This document shows, one piece after another, positions 31,472 to 40,047 of a stretch of 64,000 bases of DNA. The notes beneath the pieces are model-generated. The model had not been told where the DNA came from. It ran no database searches and saw only the letters and a program-made list of their open reading frames with translations. A program made the translations under genes and the position numbers. Position 1 is the first letter of the stretch, and each line of letters starts with the position of its first letter. This DNA is from Actinophytocola sp963840275 (lineage in GTDB: Bacteria > Actinomycetota > Actinomycetes > Mycobacteriales > Pseudonocardiaceae), in the NCBI GenBank assembly GCA_963840275.1, contig CAWIYK010000010.1, positions 310,001-374,000 on the forward strand. Reading direction: 5' to 3'.

Positions 31472-32604
31472 GCACGGACAAGCCGGAGGAGCTGCCGAGC
31501 GAGGAGGAGCTCGCGGCCATGAACCGCGACCAGCTCGTCGAGCTCGGCAACAAGCTCGACGGCGTCGAGCTGGTCGAGTACCCGGACCCGTGGCCGGTCA
31601 AGGGCACCAGGGCGGAGAAGCGGGCGGAGCGCCAGGTGGCGTTCTGGTTCGCGCTGTCCGGGCTGTCCGGTCTCGCCTTCGTCGCCGCGTTCATCTTCTG
31701 GCCGGCGAAGTACAAGGCGTACAACGAGCCCGGTCACGTGATGTACCTGCTCTACACGCCGGTCATCGGCGTCACGCTCGGCCTCGCGATCCTCGCGGTC
31801 GGCATCGGCGTGCTGACCTACACCCGGCGGTTCATCCCGCACGAGGTCGCGATCCAGCAGCGGCACGACGGCGGCTCGAACGAGCTCGACAAGGCCACCA
31901 TCCTCGCCAACCTGGCCGACGCGGGTAACCGCAGCACGATCGCCCGGCGTCCGTTGATCAAGCGCTCGCTCGCGTTCGGCGGCGGCGTGCTCGGCCTCGC
32001 GCTCACCGCGCTGCCGCTCGGCAGCCTGCTGCGCAACCCGCACGCGCAGTCGAGCAACAAGGACGGCCTGCTGCACACGCCGTGGCAGCACACCAGCAAG
32101 GACGAGAAGGTCTTCCTGCGCAGGGCCACCGGCCACGCGGAGGAGGTCTCGCTGGTGCGGCCCGAGGACCTCGACGCCGGCTCGATGGAGACGGTGTTCC
32201 CGTTCCGGGAGTCCGAGCGCGACGACCACGAGGCGCTGGTCAAGGTGCTCAAGCGTGGCGACAGCCCCGTGATGCTGATCCGCCTCCGGCCGCAGGACGC
32301 GGCCAGGGTGATCAAGCACGAGGGCCAGGAGGACTTCAACTACGGCGACTACTACGCCTACACGAAGATCTGCAGCCACGTCGGATGCCCCACCTCGCTC
32401 TACGAGCAGCGGAGCAACCGCATCCTGTGCCCGTGCCACCAGTCCCAGTTCGACGCGCTGCAGTACGCCAAGCCGGTCTTCGGCCCGGCCACCCGCAAGC
32501 TCGCGCAGCTGCCGATCACGGTGGACCCCGAGACCGGCTACTTCATCTCGACCGGTGACTTCATCGAGCCGATCGGACCCGCATACTGGGAGCGGAAATC
32601 GTGA
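31468..32604 (+). CDS. qcrA: Ubiquinol/menaquinol-cytochrome c reductase Rieske iron-sulfur subunit
   Basis: 378 residues. Three membrane helices in the first 200 residues, as in other actinobacterial QcrA, then the Rieske domain around residues 295-340 with cluster ligands CSHVGCPTSLYE and CPCHQSQFD. It accepts electrons from menaquinol. It starts on the ATGA overlap with qcrC. Its stop (TGA 32602-32604) overlaps the GTG of a 58-codon ORF rather than qcrB itself, which is unusual for this operon. Confidence 0.95.
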   Translation: MSTDKPEELPSEEELAAMNRDQLVELGNKLDGVELVEYPDPWPVKGTRAEKRAERQVAFWFALSGLSGLAFVAAFIFWPAKYKAYNEPGHVMYLLYTPVIGVTLGLAILAVGIGVLTYTRRFIPHEVAIQQRHDGGSNELDKATILANLADAGNRSTIARRPLIKRSLAFGGGVLGLALTALPLGSLLRNPHAQSSNKDGLLHTPWQHTSKDEKVFLRRATGHAEEVSLVRPEDLDAGSMETVFPFRESERDDHEALVKVLKRGDSPVMLIRLRPQDAARVIKHEGQEDFNYGDYYAYTKICSHVGCPTSLYEQRSNRILCPCHQSQFDALQYAKPVFGPATRKLAQLPITVDPETGYFISTGDFIEPIGPAYWERKS

Positions 32605-32777
32605 GTAGCGTCGATCGCACCGCGGCACGTGAGATGACTACAGCGCGCGCACTTGCCGACCGGCTCCGCTATCGGGGCGGCGGGGCGCCTTTCTCGGAAA
32701 GGTGGCTGTCCATGGGAATGTCGCGCCCCGGCGACACGATCGCGGTCGTGCGCGGACTCGCGGAGGTGCTGGCATGA
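32601..32777 (+). CDS. Candidate 58-residue protein between qcrA and qcrB
   Basis: An uninterrupted ORF from GTG 32601 to TGA 32777. It begins on a 4-bp GTGA overlap with the qcrA stop and ends on a 4-bp ATGA overlap with the qcrB start, so it fills the gap exactly. The product (MSSVDRTAAREMTTARALAD...) is Arg-rich, has no membrane helix, and ends RPGDTIAVVRGLAEVLA. An internal ATG lies at 32634. The qcrA-qcrB junction is normally direct. It may be a real small subunit or regulator, a coupling leader, or a remnant of a displaced qcrB N-terminus (the MSSV start resembles QcrB starts). Not recognised. Confidence 0.55.
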   Translation: MSSVDRTAAREMTTARALADRLRYRGGGAPFSERWLSMGMSRPGDTIAVVRGLAEVLA

Positions 32778-34453
32778 GTGGTATGACCACCCCGACCAAG
32801 CCGGACAACCTCGTTCTGCGTGCGGCGGGCGGCGCGGCGAAGTGGGCCGACGACCGGTACCACATGGCCGGTGGCATGCGCCGCCAGCTGAACAAGGTCT
32901 TCCCGACGCACTGGTCGTTCCTGCTCGGCGAGATCGCGCTGTACAGCTTCATCGTGCTGCTGCTGTCCGGCACGTACCTGGCGCTGTTCTTCGACCCGTC
33001 GATGGCCGAGGTCACCTACCAGGGCTCGTTCGCGAACCTGCGTGGCCTCGAGATGTCGCGGGCCTACGAGTCGACGCTGTACATCACGTTCGACGTGCGC
33101 GGCGGCCTGTTCGTGCGGCAGGTGCACCACTGGTCGGCGCTGCTGTTCATGCTGTCGCTGACGGTGCACATGTTCCGCACGTTCTTCACCGGCGCGTTCC
33201 GCAAGCCGCGTGAGGTCAACTGGGTCATCGGCATCCTGATCTTCCTGCTCGGCTGCTTCGAGGGCCTCGCGGGCTACTCCCTGCCGGACGACCTGCTTTC
33301 TGGCGCCGGCCTGCGGATCACCTCCGGCCTGACCATGGCGATCCCGGTGATCGGCACCTGGGCGAACTGGTTGCTGTTCGGCAGCGAGTTCCCAGGGACG
33401 GAGATCATCCCGAGGCTCTACACGGCGCACATCCTGCTGATCCCGGGCATCCTGCTCGCGCTCATCGGTGTGCACGTCGGTCTCGTCTGGTACCAGAAGC
33501 ACACCCAGTTCCCCGGTGTGCGGCGCAAGGAGAGCAACGTCGTCGGCGTCCGCATCATGCCGACGTTCGCGCTGAAGGCCGGCGGCTTCACGGCCGTGGT
33601 CATCGGTGTGACCGCGCTGCTCGGTGGTCTGTTCCAGATCAACCCGGTATGGAACTTCGGGCCGTTCTCCGCGGCGCAGGTGTCCTCGGGCACCGTGCCC
33701 GACTGGTACATGGGATGGACCGACGGTCTGGTCCGACTGTGGCCGGCGTGGGAGGTCTATCTAGGGAACTACACGATTCCCGCCGCGTTCTTCCCCTTCA
33801 TGGCCGGGCTGCCGATGCTCACCGGCGTCGCCGCCGTCTATCCATGGCTCGAACGGAAGTTCACAAAGGACTACGCGCACCACAACCTGCTGCAGCGGCC
33901 ACGGGACGTGCCGGTCCGCACCAGCCTCGGCGTCATGGCGATCACCTACTTCATGGTGTCGCTGCTGTCCGCCGCGAACGACGTGCTGGCCGACAAGTTC
34001 GACATCTCGCTGAACGCGACCACGTGGATGGGTCGTATCGGGTTGCTGGTGTTGCCGCCGCTGGCGTACGCGATCACGTACCGCCTGTGCCTCGGTCTGC
34101 AGCGGTCCGACCGGATGGTGCTGGAGCACGGTGTCGAGACCGGCATCATCAAGCGGCTGCCGCACGGCGAGTTCATCGAGGTCCACCAGCCGCTCGGCGG
34201 GGTGGACGAGCACGGCCACCCGATCCCGCTCGAGTACCAGGGCGCGCCGGTGCCGAAGAAGATGAACAAGCTCGGCTCGGCCGGCGAACCGGTGGCCGGG
34301 TCGCTGCTGCGGCCGGACCCGCCGGAGGAGACGGCCGCTCTCGCCGAGGCCCGTGCCCGGCAGCACGGTCACGGCGCGGAGCTGGAGTCGGGTGAGACCG
34401 AGACGGGCACCTCGGTGGCGAAGTCCCAGGACGACCCGTCCAAGAAGATTTGA
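32774..34453 (+). CDS. qcrB: Cytochrome bc1 complex cytochrome b subunit
   Basis: 559 residues from ATG 32774 behind CGGAGG; the frame open from 32702 is not used. The N-terminus is RRQLNKVFPTHWSFLLGEIALYSF. Heme b ligands are in VHHWSALLFMLSLTVHMFRTFF and HILLIPGILLALIGVHVGL, and the quinol-site motif is VPDWYMGWTDG. Eight or so membrane helices and a long hydrophilic C-terminal tail (about 100 residues). It oxidises menaquinol; homologous to the target of the anti-tuberculosis compound Q203 (established for the family). Its stop overlaps the next TTG start. Confidence 0.95.
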   Translation: MSGMTTPTKPDNLVLRAAGGAAKWADDRYHMAGGMRRQLNKVFPTHWSFLLGEIALYSFIVLLLSGTYLALFFDPSMAEVTYQGSFANLRGLEMSRAYESTLYITFDVRGGLFVRQVHHWSALLFMLSLTVHMFRTFFTGAFRKPREVNWVIGILIFLLGCFEGLAGYSLPDDLLSGAGLRITSGLTMAIPVIGTWANWLLFGSEFPGTEIIPRLYTAHILLIPGILLALIGVHVGLVWYQKHTQFPGVRRKESNVVGVRIMPTFALKAGGFTAVVIGVTALLGGLFQINPVWNFGPFSAAQVSSGTVPDWYMGWTDGLVRLWPAWEVYLGNYTIPAAFFPFMAGLPMLTGVAAVYPWLERKFTKDYAHHNLLQRPRDVPVRTSLGVMAITYFMVSLLSAANDVLADKFDISLNATTWMGRIGLLVLPPLAYAITYRLCLGLQRSDRMVLEHGVETGIIKRLPHGEFIEVHQPLGGVDEHGHPIPLEYQGAPVPKKMNKLGSAGEPVAGSLLRPDPPEETAALAEARARQHGHGAELESGETETGTSVAKSQDDPSKKI

Positions 34454-35412
34454 TTTCCCGAGGCCGGTTACTGGCGGCCGCCGCGATCGTCGCGGCGGCC
34501 GCCATCGGCGTTGCCGGGTGCGGCTCGCCACCCGCGCACCTGGCGGCCGGGCACCTGTCCAGCCGGTCCTCCTCGGCACCGGCGCCGCTGCCGTCGTCGT
34601 CGGCTCCCGTGCCGACCACGACCACGACGGTCGCGCCCCCGCCGGCCCCAGCAGAGGACTGCCCGTTGCCCGACTCCGGCTTCGACTGCGACTTCCAGCA
34701 GCGGTTCGGCGCCGTGCAGGCGTACCTGGACTCGCGGCCGGGCACCGCGGGCGTGGTCGTGCACGACATGCAGACCGGGGCCGTGTGGCACAACAACCAC
34801 TCCGCGGACCTGACGTGGACCGCGTCGACGATCAAGCTCGCGATGATCGTGGACCTGTTCAACCGCGACCGCGCCGGCGAGATCGCGCTGACCGAAGAGG
34901 ACCGCGGCCTGATCGCCGCGATGCTCCACAGTTCGGACGACAACGCCGCGGACACCCTCTGGTTCCGCTACGCCGGCGACGACCACATGACATTCAACAA
35001 CAACTTCCCGGCGTACGGGTTGACGTCGCTGCAGCCGCAGAAGGGCTTCACGAACTACTACCCGTACTGGGGCTTTCAGAAGTGCACGCCGGAGGACCTG
35101 GACCGGTTGATCCACTATGTCCTGACCGAGCTGCCGGGCGACGAACGAACCTACATCCTCGGTGAGATGCGGTCGGTCGACCCGAACCAGCAGTGGGGCG
35201 TGTGGGGCGCCGGCCCCGCCGCGCGGCCCGGCAACAAGAACGGCTGGTCCGAGGAGCAGGGCGGCTGGGTGATGAACACAGTCGGCTTCGTCGGCGACGG
35301 CGAACGCTACACGCTGGCGGTCATGAACAACCTCCGCGGCGAGGGCGGTTACGACACCGGCCGCGAGACGGTCACGCACGTGTCGGAGCTGCTGTTCAAC
35401 GGCCGTTTCTGA
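34450..35412 (+). CDS. Lipoprotein with beta-lactamase-like serine hydrolase domain
   Basis: 320 residues from TTG 34450, overlapping the qcrB stop by 4 bp (TTGA). Lipobox IGVAGCGSPP (Cys24), then a Ser/Pro/Thr linker to about residue 65. The domain has an SxxK tetrad (ASTIKLAM, Ser126/Lys129) and an SDN-like motif (SSDDNAAD), as in class A beta-lactamases and related hydrolases; a KTG-type third motif is not clear. It may act on peptidoglycan precursors or be a non-hydrolytic relative. Co-translation with qcrB is unexpected and may be lineage-specific. Confidence 0.75.
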   Translation: MISRGRLLAAAAIVAAAAIGVAGCGSPPAHLAAGHLSSRSSSAPAPLPSSSAPVPTTTTTVAPPPAPAEDCPLPDSGFDCDFQQRFGAVQAYLDSRPGTAGVVVHDMQTGAVWHNNHSADLTWTASTIKLAMIVDLFNRDRAGEIALTEEDRGLIAAMLHSSDDNAADTLWFRYAGDDHMTFNNNFPAYGLTSLQPQKGFTNYYPYWGFQKCTPEDLDRLIHYVLTELPGDERTYILGEMRSVDPNQQWGVWGAGPAARPGNKNGWSEEQGGWVMNTVGFVGDGERYTLAVMNNLRGEGGYDTGRETVTHVSELLFNGRF

Positions 35413-35420
35413 GGGTGCGG

Positions 35421-35582
35421 TGGCCTCCGGCCCCCTCGAACCACGCTACCCGCTACCCCCGACATTCCATGCCCGCTCGACGACGTTGTTGTGGACTACT
35501 TCGCGGTTGTGGACAACTGCTCTCGGTGCGTCCGCGATTGTCGGTGTTGGGTGGGAGACTGGATACCGGGGGCCGGAGGCCA
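35421..35582 (-). repeat. Inverted-repeat element copy 2 (162 bp, reversed)
   Basis: The left end TGGCCTCCGGCCCCCTCGAA...CCACGCTACC matches the right-end type of copies 1 and 3, and the right end (ACTGGATACCGGGGGCCGGA...GGCCA) the left-end type, so this copy is inverted. Inner arms CCCGACA (35458-35464) and TGTCGGT (35539-35545). It lies between the convergent lipoprotein and iolB genes, starting 8 bp after the former's stop. Confidence 0.88.
35490..35516 (-). promoter_or_regulatory. DnaA-box-like pair in element copy 2
   Basis: On the minus strand: TTGTCCACA at 35516-35508 (exact) and TAGTCCACA at 35498-35490 (one mismatch), 18 bp apart. Orientation relative to the element ends is the same as in the other copies. 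Confidence 0.5.
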
Positions 35583-35613
35583 GCGGTGGCAGGGCGTGTC
35601 TGGTTGAAGAAAA

Positions 35614-36420
35614 TCAGCGGTAGAACGGCAGTCGCTCGTCGAGTTCTTCCGACTCCCACGTCTCCCGGATCCAGCCGTGCGCCGGGTCGTCGCTGATGAG
35701 CCACTCGCGGGTGGTGCCGGGGCCCGCCATCACGTTCAGGTAGTACAGGTCGTAGCCGGGGGTGGCCATCGACGGGCCGTGCCAGCCGTGGGGGATGAGC
35801 ACGACGTCGTCGGTGCGGACCTCGGCCAGTACGTCGATCGGGCGGTCCTCCGTGCCGTACACCCGCTGGTAGCCCATGCCGCCGCGGGCGACCTCGAAGT
35901 AGTAGATCTCCTCCAGCTCGCACTCGCCGTCGCGTACCTCGTCGTGTTTGTGTGGCGGGTAGGACGACCAGTTGCCACCAGGGGTGAGGACCTCGCACGC
36001 GATCAGCTTGTCCGCCTCGAACGCCGCCGGCGTGCAGAAGTTGTTGACCTGCCTACTGCACCGGCCCGCGCCGCGTAGCTCCACCGGCGTGTTCGCGGCC
36101 GGTACGTAGCGGGCCGGCAGCCGCCGGGTGCACACCGCCGACGGCAGCGCCAGCTTCGCACCGTCCACACTGGACACCGACGCGGTCGCGTCGCGGGGCA
36201 GGTACACGAAGTCGGTGTTCGCCGCGAAGACCGACGGGCGGCCGGCCACCTCGAACGTCTCGCCGTCGACCGACACCGTGCAGCCGCCCGCCAGCGGCAG
36301 CACCAACGTCTCCGACTCCCCGGTGGCCACCGTGCGCGACTCGCCCGGCGCCAGCGTGCACACGGTCAACCCGCAGTACGTCCAGCCGGCCGACGCCGGC
36401 GTCACCTCTACCTGGTTCAC
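35614..36420 (-). CDS. iolB: 5-deoxy-glucuronate isomerase
   Basis: 268 residues from GTG 36420, overlapping the preceding aldolase-like gene stop by 4 bp. A double cupin: metal ligands expected in YPPHKHDEVRDGECELEEIYYFE, plus VLIPHGWHGPSMATPGYDLYYLNVMAG, the family signature. It opens 5-deoxy-glucuronate in myo-inositol catabolism. Last gene of the iolC, aldolase-like, iolB run. Other iol genes (iolA, iolD, iolE, iolG) are not in the window. Confidence 0.92.
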   Translation of the reverse strand: MNQVEVTPASAGWTYCGLTVCTLAPGESRTVATGESETLVLPLAGGCTVSVDGETFEVAGRPSVFAANTDFVYLPRDATASVSSVDGAKLALPSAVCTRRLPARYVPAANTPVELRGAGRCSRQVNNFCTPAAFEADKLIACEVLTPGGNWSSYPPHKHDEVRDGECELEEIYYFEVARGGMGYQRVYGTEDRPIDVLAEVRTDDVVLIPHGWHGPSMATPGYDLYYLNVMAGPGTTREWLISDDPAHGWIRETWESEELDERLPFYR

Positions 36421-37331
36421 AGTAACCCCGCCGCGGTGTCGACAGCCGCCACGACGTCCCCGTCGGGCGGGTACAGCAACGACCGACCCACCACCAGCCC
36501 CCGCACGGTCGGCAGCCGCAGCGCGGCCGCCCACCGGGCATAGGTGGCCTCCTGGTCGGCGGCGACCTCGCCGCCCAGCAACAGCGTCGGCAGGGTCGTC
36601 GCGGCCAGCACCCGCGCCATGTCCTCGCCGCCGTCGCCGATCACCGGGACCTTCAGCCACGTGTACGCCGACGTGGCGCCCAACCCGGCCGCGATCGCGA
36701 CGGCCGTGGTCGCGGCCGGCACCGACAGGTCGTTGTGCAGCCGGCCGTCGGTGCGCCGCGACACGAACGGCTCGACCATCGCGATCAGCCGCTCGTCCGC
36801 GAGGGCCCCGACCGCCCGCGCGCACGCCTGCAGCGTCGGCGCGGTCCGGTCGTCGGACAGGTCGATCCGCAGCAGCATCTTCCCGCCGTCGAAACGGGAC
36901 CGGAGGATCGACGTGACGTCGTAGCCGGTGAACCGGTCGTCCAGCTCGAAGCTCGCGCCGGCCAGGCCGCCGCGGTTCATCGAACCGAACACGCTGCGGT
37001 CGTGCAGCGCGCCGAGCAGCAGCAGGTCCTCCAGGATGTCCGCCGTGCCGAGCACGCCGGTGACCCCGGGCCGGGCCAGCGCTACGCACAGCCGCATCAG
37101 CAGGTCCGCGCGGTCGGCCATGGCGAGCGGGTCCGCGCCGACCCGCAGCGACCCGCGCGCGGGGTGGTCCGCCGCGATGATCAACGCCTTGCCCCGGTCG
37201 CCGAGCGGCGACACGCGCCGCGTGCGGGCCCGCGCCAGCTCGGCGATCGTCTCCGGCCGGCGCACGCGGGTGTCGGTGATCTCCCGCAGTGTCGCCTCCA
37301 ACACCTCGGTGGACGGCCACTCAGCCGGCAT
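36417..37331 (-). CDS. Cgl0158-family (beta/alpha)8 protein of inositol catabolism
   Basis: 304 residues from ATG 37331. Looks like a class I-aldolase-type barrel: ALIIAADHPARGSLRVGADP, HNDLSVPAATTAVAIAAGLG, and TWLKVPVIGDGGEDMARVL with a candidate Schiff-base Lys in WLKVP. Proteins of this family replace or accompany IolJ in actinobacterial iol clusters; cleavage of 6-phospho-5-dehydro-2-deoxygluconate is therefore likely but inferred. It overlaps iolC by 11 bp and iolB by 4 bp. Confidence 0.8.
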   Translation of the reverse strand: MPAEWPSTEVLEATLREITDTRVRRPETIAELARARTRRVSPLGDRGKALIIAADHPARGSLRVGADPLAMADRADLLMRLCVALARPGVTGVLGTADILEDLLLLGALHDRSVFGSMNRGGLAGASFELDDRFTGYDVTSILRSRFDGGKMLLRIDLSDDRTAPTLQACARAVGALADERLIAMVEPFVSRRTDGRLHNDLSVPAATTAVAIAAGLGATSAYTWLKVPVIGDGGEDMARVLAATTLPTLLLGGEVAADQEATYARWAAALRLPTVRGLVVGRSLLYPPDGDVVAAVDTAAGLL

Positions 37332-38268
37332 CGGCCACCACCGCGTCGACCTCGGCCGTGGTCGGCATCGCCGAGGAGCACGACAGCCGGGACGCGACGA
37401 TCGCGCCGGCCGCGTTGGCGAACCGCATGATCCGTTCGGTGTCCCAACCGGACAGCAGTCCGTGGCACAGCGCGCCGCCGAACGCGTCGCCGGCGCCGAG
37501 CCCGTTGACCACGTCCACCGGCACCGGCGGCACCTCGACGGAGCCCGCGTCGTCGACGGCAAGCACCCCGTCCGGTCCCTGCTTGACGATCGCCAACGTG
37601 ACTCCCTTGTCCCGCAACGCTTTCGCGGCCTCGTGCGGATCGCGCACGCCGACCGCCGTCTCGCACTCGTCGAGGTTGCCGACCGTCACCGTGACGTGTT
37701 CGAGCGCCTGCCGGACCCAGTGTCCCGCCTCCTCGCGGGAGGGCCAGAACGCCGGCCGGTAGTCGAGGTCGAGCACGGTGAGCGTGCCGGGGTCGCGGGC
37801 CCGCAGCGCGGCCAGCGTCGCGGAGCGGCTCGGCTCCTGGCACAGACCGGTCCCGGTGACCCACAGGATTCGCGCGGCGCGGATGGCGTCGAGGTCGAGC
37901 TCCTCGGTGTTGATCACCAGGTCGGGCGCCTTGGGGTAGCGGTAGAAGTAGATGGGGAAGTCGTCCGGCGGGAAGATCTCGCAGAACGTCACCGGCGTCG
38001 GCAGGTCCGGCACGGCGGTGACGTACCGGTCGTCGACGCCGAACTCGCGCAGCGCGCGGTGCAGGTACTCGCCGAACGGGTCCTCGCCGGTGCGGCTGAC
38101 GAGCGCCGTCGCTCTGCCGTGCCGCGCGGCCGCGACCGCGACGTTGCCCGCGGTGCCGCCGAGGTACTTGGCGAACGTCTCGACGTCCGCGAGCCCGACC
38201 CCGGTCTGCTGTGGATAGATGTCCACCCCCAGCCGGCCCATCGCGATCACGTCGAACGGGTCGCCCAT
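37321..38268 (-). CDS. iolC: 5-dehydro-2-deoxygluconokinase
   Basis: 315 residues from ATG 38268 after GGAGGTGACC. PfkB-family kinase: FDVIAMGRLGVDIYPQQTGV, KYLGGTAGNVAVAAARHG, and the C-terminal VVNGLGAGDAFGGALCHGLL with the catalytic Asp. It phosphorylates 5-dehydro-2-deoxygluconate. First of three overlapping iol genes. Its first 22 bp overlap the end of the upstream nuclease gene, so the iol run may have been placed directly downstream of a conserved backbone gene. Confidence 0.92.
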   Translation of the reverse strand: MGDPFDVIAMGRLGVDIYPQQTGVGLADVETFAKYLGGTAGNVAVAAARHGRATALVSRTGEDPFGEYLHRALREFGVDDRYVTAVPDLPTPVTFCEIFPPDDFPIYFYRYPKAPDLVINTEELDLDAIRAARILWVTGTGLCQEPSRSATLAALRARDPGTLTVLDLDYRPAFWPSREEAGHWVRQALEHVTVTVGNLDECETAVGVRDPHEAAKALRDKGVTLAIVKQGPDGVLAVDDAGSVEVPPVPVDVVNGLGAGDAFGGALCHGLLSGWDTERIMRFANAAGAIVASRLSCSSAMPTTAEVDAVVADAG

Positions 38269-39974
38269 TCGGTCACCTCCGTGGTCCGTGCCGCGTCCGC
38301 CCTGGTCAGCCAGCCGCGCCAGCGCGCGGCGGCCATGGCCGGCTCCGTCCACGGCTGTGAGCATCGAACCATCCTGGTGCCGGGCCGATCCAGCCACCGC
38401 AGGACCACGCCGACCTCCTCGGCCGGCGCGCCGCGTAACGGGCCCGGCCCGGGTAACACTGTCTCGGCCGACGCGGCGAGCATCTCCACCACCGGCATGG
38501 GCGGCACGCCGCGCCGCGCGACCCCCGCCGACGCGAGCCGGCCGTGCCGCACCACCGCGAACTCCCAGCCGCCCGTGCCGTCCGGCCGCGCCGCGATCAG
38601 CTCCGGCACGGCGGCGAGCGCGGCGAGCCGCTGACCCCGGTCGAGCGTGCGCACCAGGACGCTCAGCCGGTCGCGGTCGAACCTGGCCTGCTCGTACCGC
38701 TCCGCGGCGGAGTGCGCCCGCAGCCGCCGCTCGAGCACCTGTAACGGCTCGAGGTGGTGCCCGGCGACCAGCGTGTCGAACGCCGACACCGACGGCAGGT
38801 ACTCGACGACACTCTGGCGACCCGCGCACGGCGCCGCGCACCGGTGCAGCTCGGCGAGCGCACACGGCTTCGCCGACGCCCGCTGCGCCGGGATCCGCAC
38901 CGTGCACGGCCGGATGCCCGTCGCGTCCTGCAGCGCGACCATGGCGTCCTCCGCGACACCTCTGGAACGGAACGGCCCGAGCGCGCCGTCGCGCGGCACC
39001 CGCACCAGCGACAGCCGGGGGAACGCCTCGTCCGTCAGCGTCAGCCACCACGCCTGCTTCGGGTTCTTCGACCGCCGGTTGTACGCCGGCTTGTGCGCCG
39101 ACAGCAGCCGCAGCTCCCGCACCTGCGCCTCCAGCGAGTGCGCGCACACGACGTGGTCGACGCGCACCGCGAGCGCCACCATCTCGCGCAGCCGCCGCCG
39201 GGTCTCGCTCGCCGTGAAGTACTGCCGCACCCGCCTGCGCAGGTTGCCCGCGGTGCCGACGTACAGCACCTCCTCGCCCGGCCCCCGGAACAGGTACACG
39301 CCCGGCTCGGCCGGCAGGTGCGCCGCCATCGACCGCTTGCGCCGCTGCTCCGGCGTGACGTCCGGGATGTAGTCGCGCAGCTCCTCGAGCGTGTGCACGC
39401 CGAGGTTGCCCACCCGTTCGAGCAGCGAGTGGAACACGTCGACCGTCGCCCGCGCGTCCGCCAGCGCCCTGTGGTTGGGGTAGGTGCTCGAGCCGAGGAG
39501 CTGCGCCAGCGCGGACAGCCGGCAGCTCGGCGCCTCCTCCCTGGTCAGCACCCGCCTGGCGAGCTGGACCGTGCACACCACCGCCGGTTTGGGCCAGCGG
39601 TAGCCGTGCCGCTCGCACGCCTTGCGGGCGAAGTTGGTGTCGAAACCGGCGTTGTGCGCCACGAGCACCGCGCCGCTGATGAACTCCAGGAACGCCGGTA
39701 AGACCGCGTCCAGACGGGGCGCGGAGTACACCATCGTGTCGGTGATCCCGGTCAGTGCCACCACTTCCGGGGGAATTCCGCGGCCGGGGTCGACGAGCGT
39801 GGCGAACTCGCCGAGCACCTCGCCGCCCCGCACCTTCACCGCGCCGAACTCGGTGATCGTGTCCTCGTCGCTGACCCCGGTCGTCTCCAGGTCGAACACG
39901 ACGAAGGTGGTCGAGCGCAGTGGGGTGCCCAGCTCGTCGAACGCGAGCTGACCACTTGCCCCCGGATTCGTCAT
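38247..39974 (-). CDS. DEDDh exonuclease fused to a UvrC-like GIY-YIG domain
   Basis: 575 residues from ATG 39974 (585 from GTG 40004). Residues 20-190 are an epsilon-like 3'-5' exonuclease with the acidic sites VVFDLETTGV, LVAHNAGFDTNF and HRALADARATVDVF. After a short linker comes a GIY-YIG nuclease (GVYLFRGPGEEVLYVGTAGN, then LRRRVRQYF) and a region related to the N-terminal half of UvrC with conserved cysteines. It is the known actinobacterial fusion (Rv2191 in M. tuberculosis), probably in DNA repair or replication editing. Confidence 0.9.
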   Translation of the reverse strand: MTNPGASGQLAFDELGTPLRSTTFVVFDLETTGVSDEDTITEFGAVKVRGGEVLGEFATLVDPGRGIPPEVVALTGITDTMVYSAPRLDAVLPAFLEFISGAVLVAHNAGFDTNFARKACERHGYRWPKPAVVCTVQLARRVLTREEAPSCRLSALAQLLGSSTYPNHRALADARATVDVFHSLLERVGNLGVHTLEELRDYIPDVTPEQRRKRSMAAHLPAEPGVYLFRGPGEEVLYVGTAGNLRRRVRQYFTASETRRRLREMVALAVRVDHVVCAHSLEAQVRELRLLSAHKPAYNRRSKNPKQAWWLTLTDEAFPRLSLVRVPRDGALGPFRSRGVAEDAMVALQDATGIRPCTVRIPAQRASAKPCALAELHRCAAPCAGRQSVVEYLPSVSAFDTLVAGHHLEPLQVLERRLRAHSAAERYEQARFDRDRLSVLVRTLDRGQRLAALAAVPELIAARPDGTGGWEFAVVRHGRLASAGVARRGVPPMPVVEMLAASAETVLPGPGPLRGAPAEEVGVVLRWLDRPGTRMVRCSQPWTEPAMAAARWRGWLTRADAARTTEVTEWATRST

Positions 39975-40047
39975 GCCGGGGAAGCTAGCCGAGTGCACCG
40001 ACAAAAGCCGGTCGGTGGCCTCGCGACCAGCCGACTAACCTGTTGGG

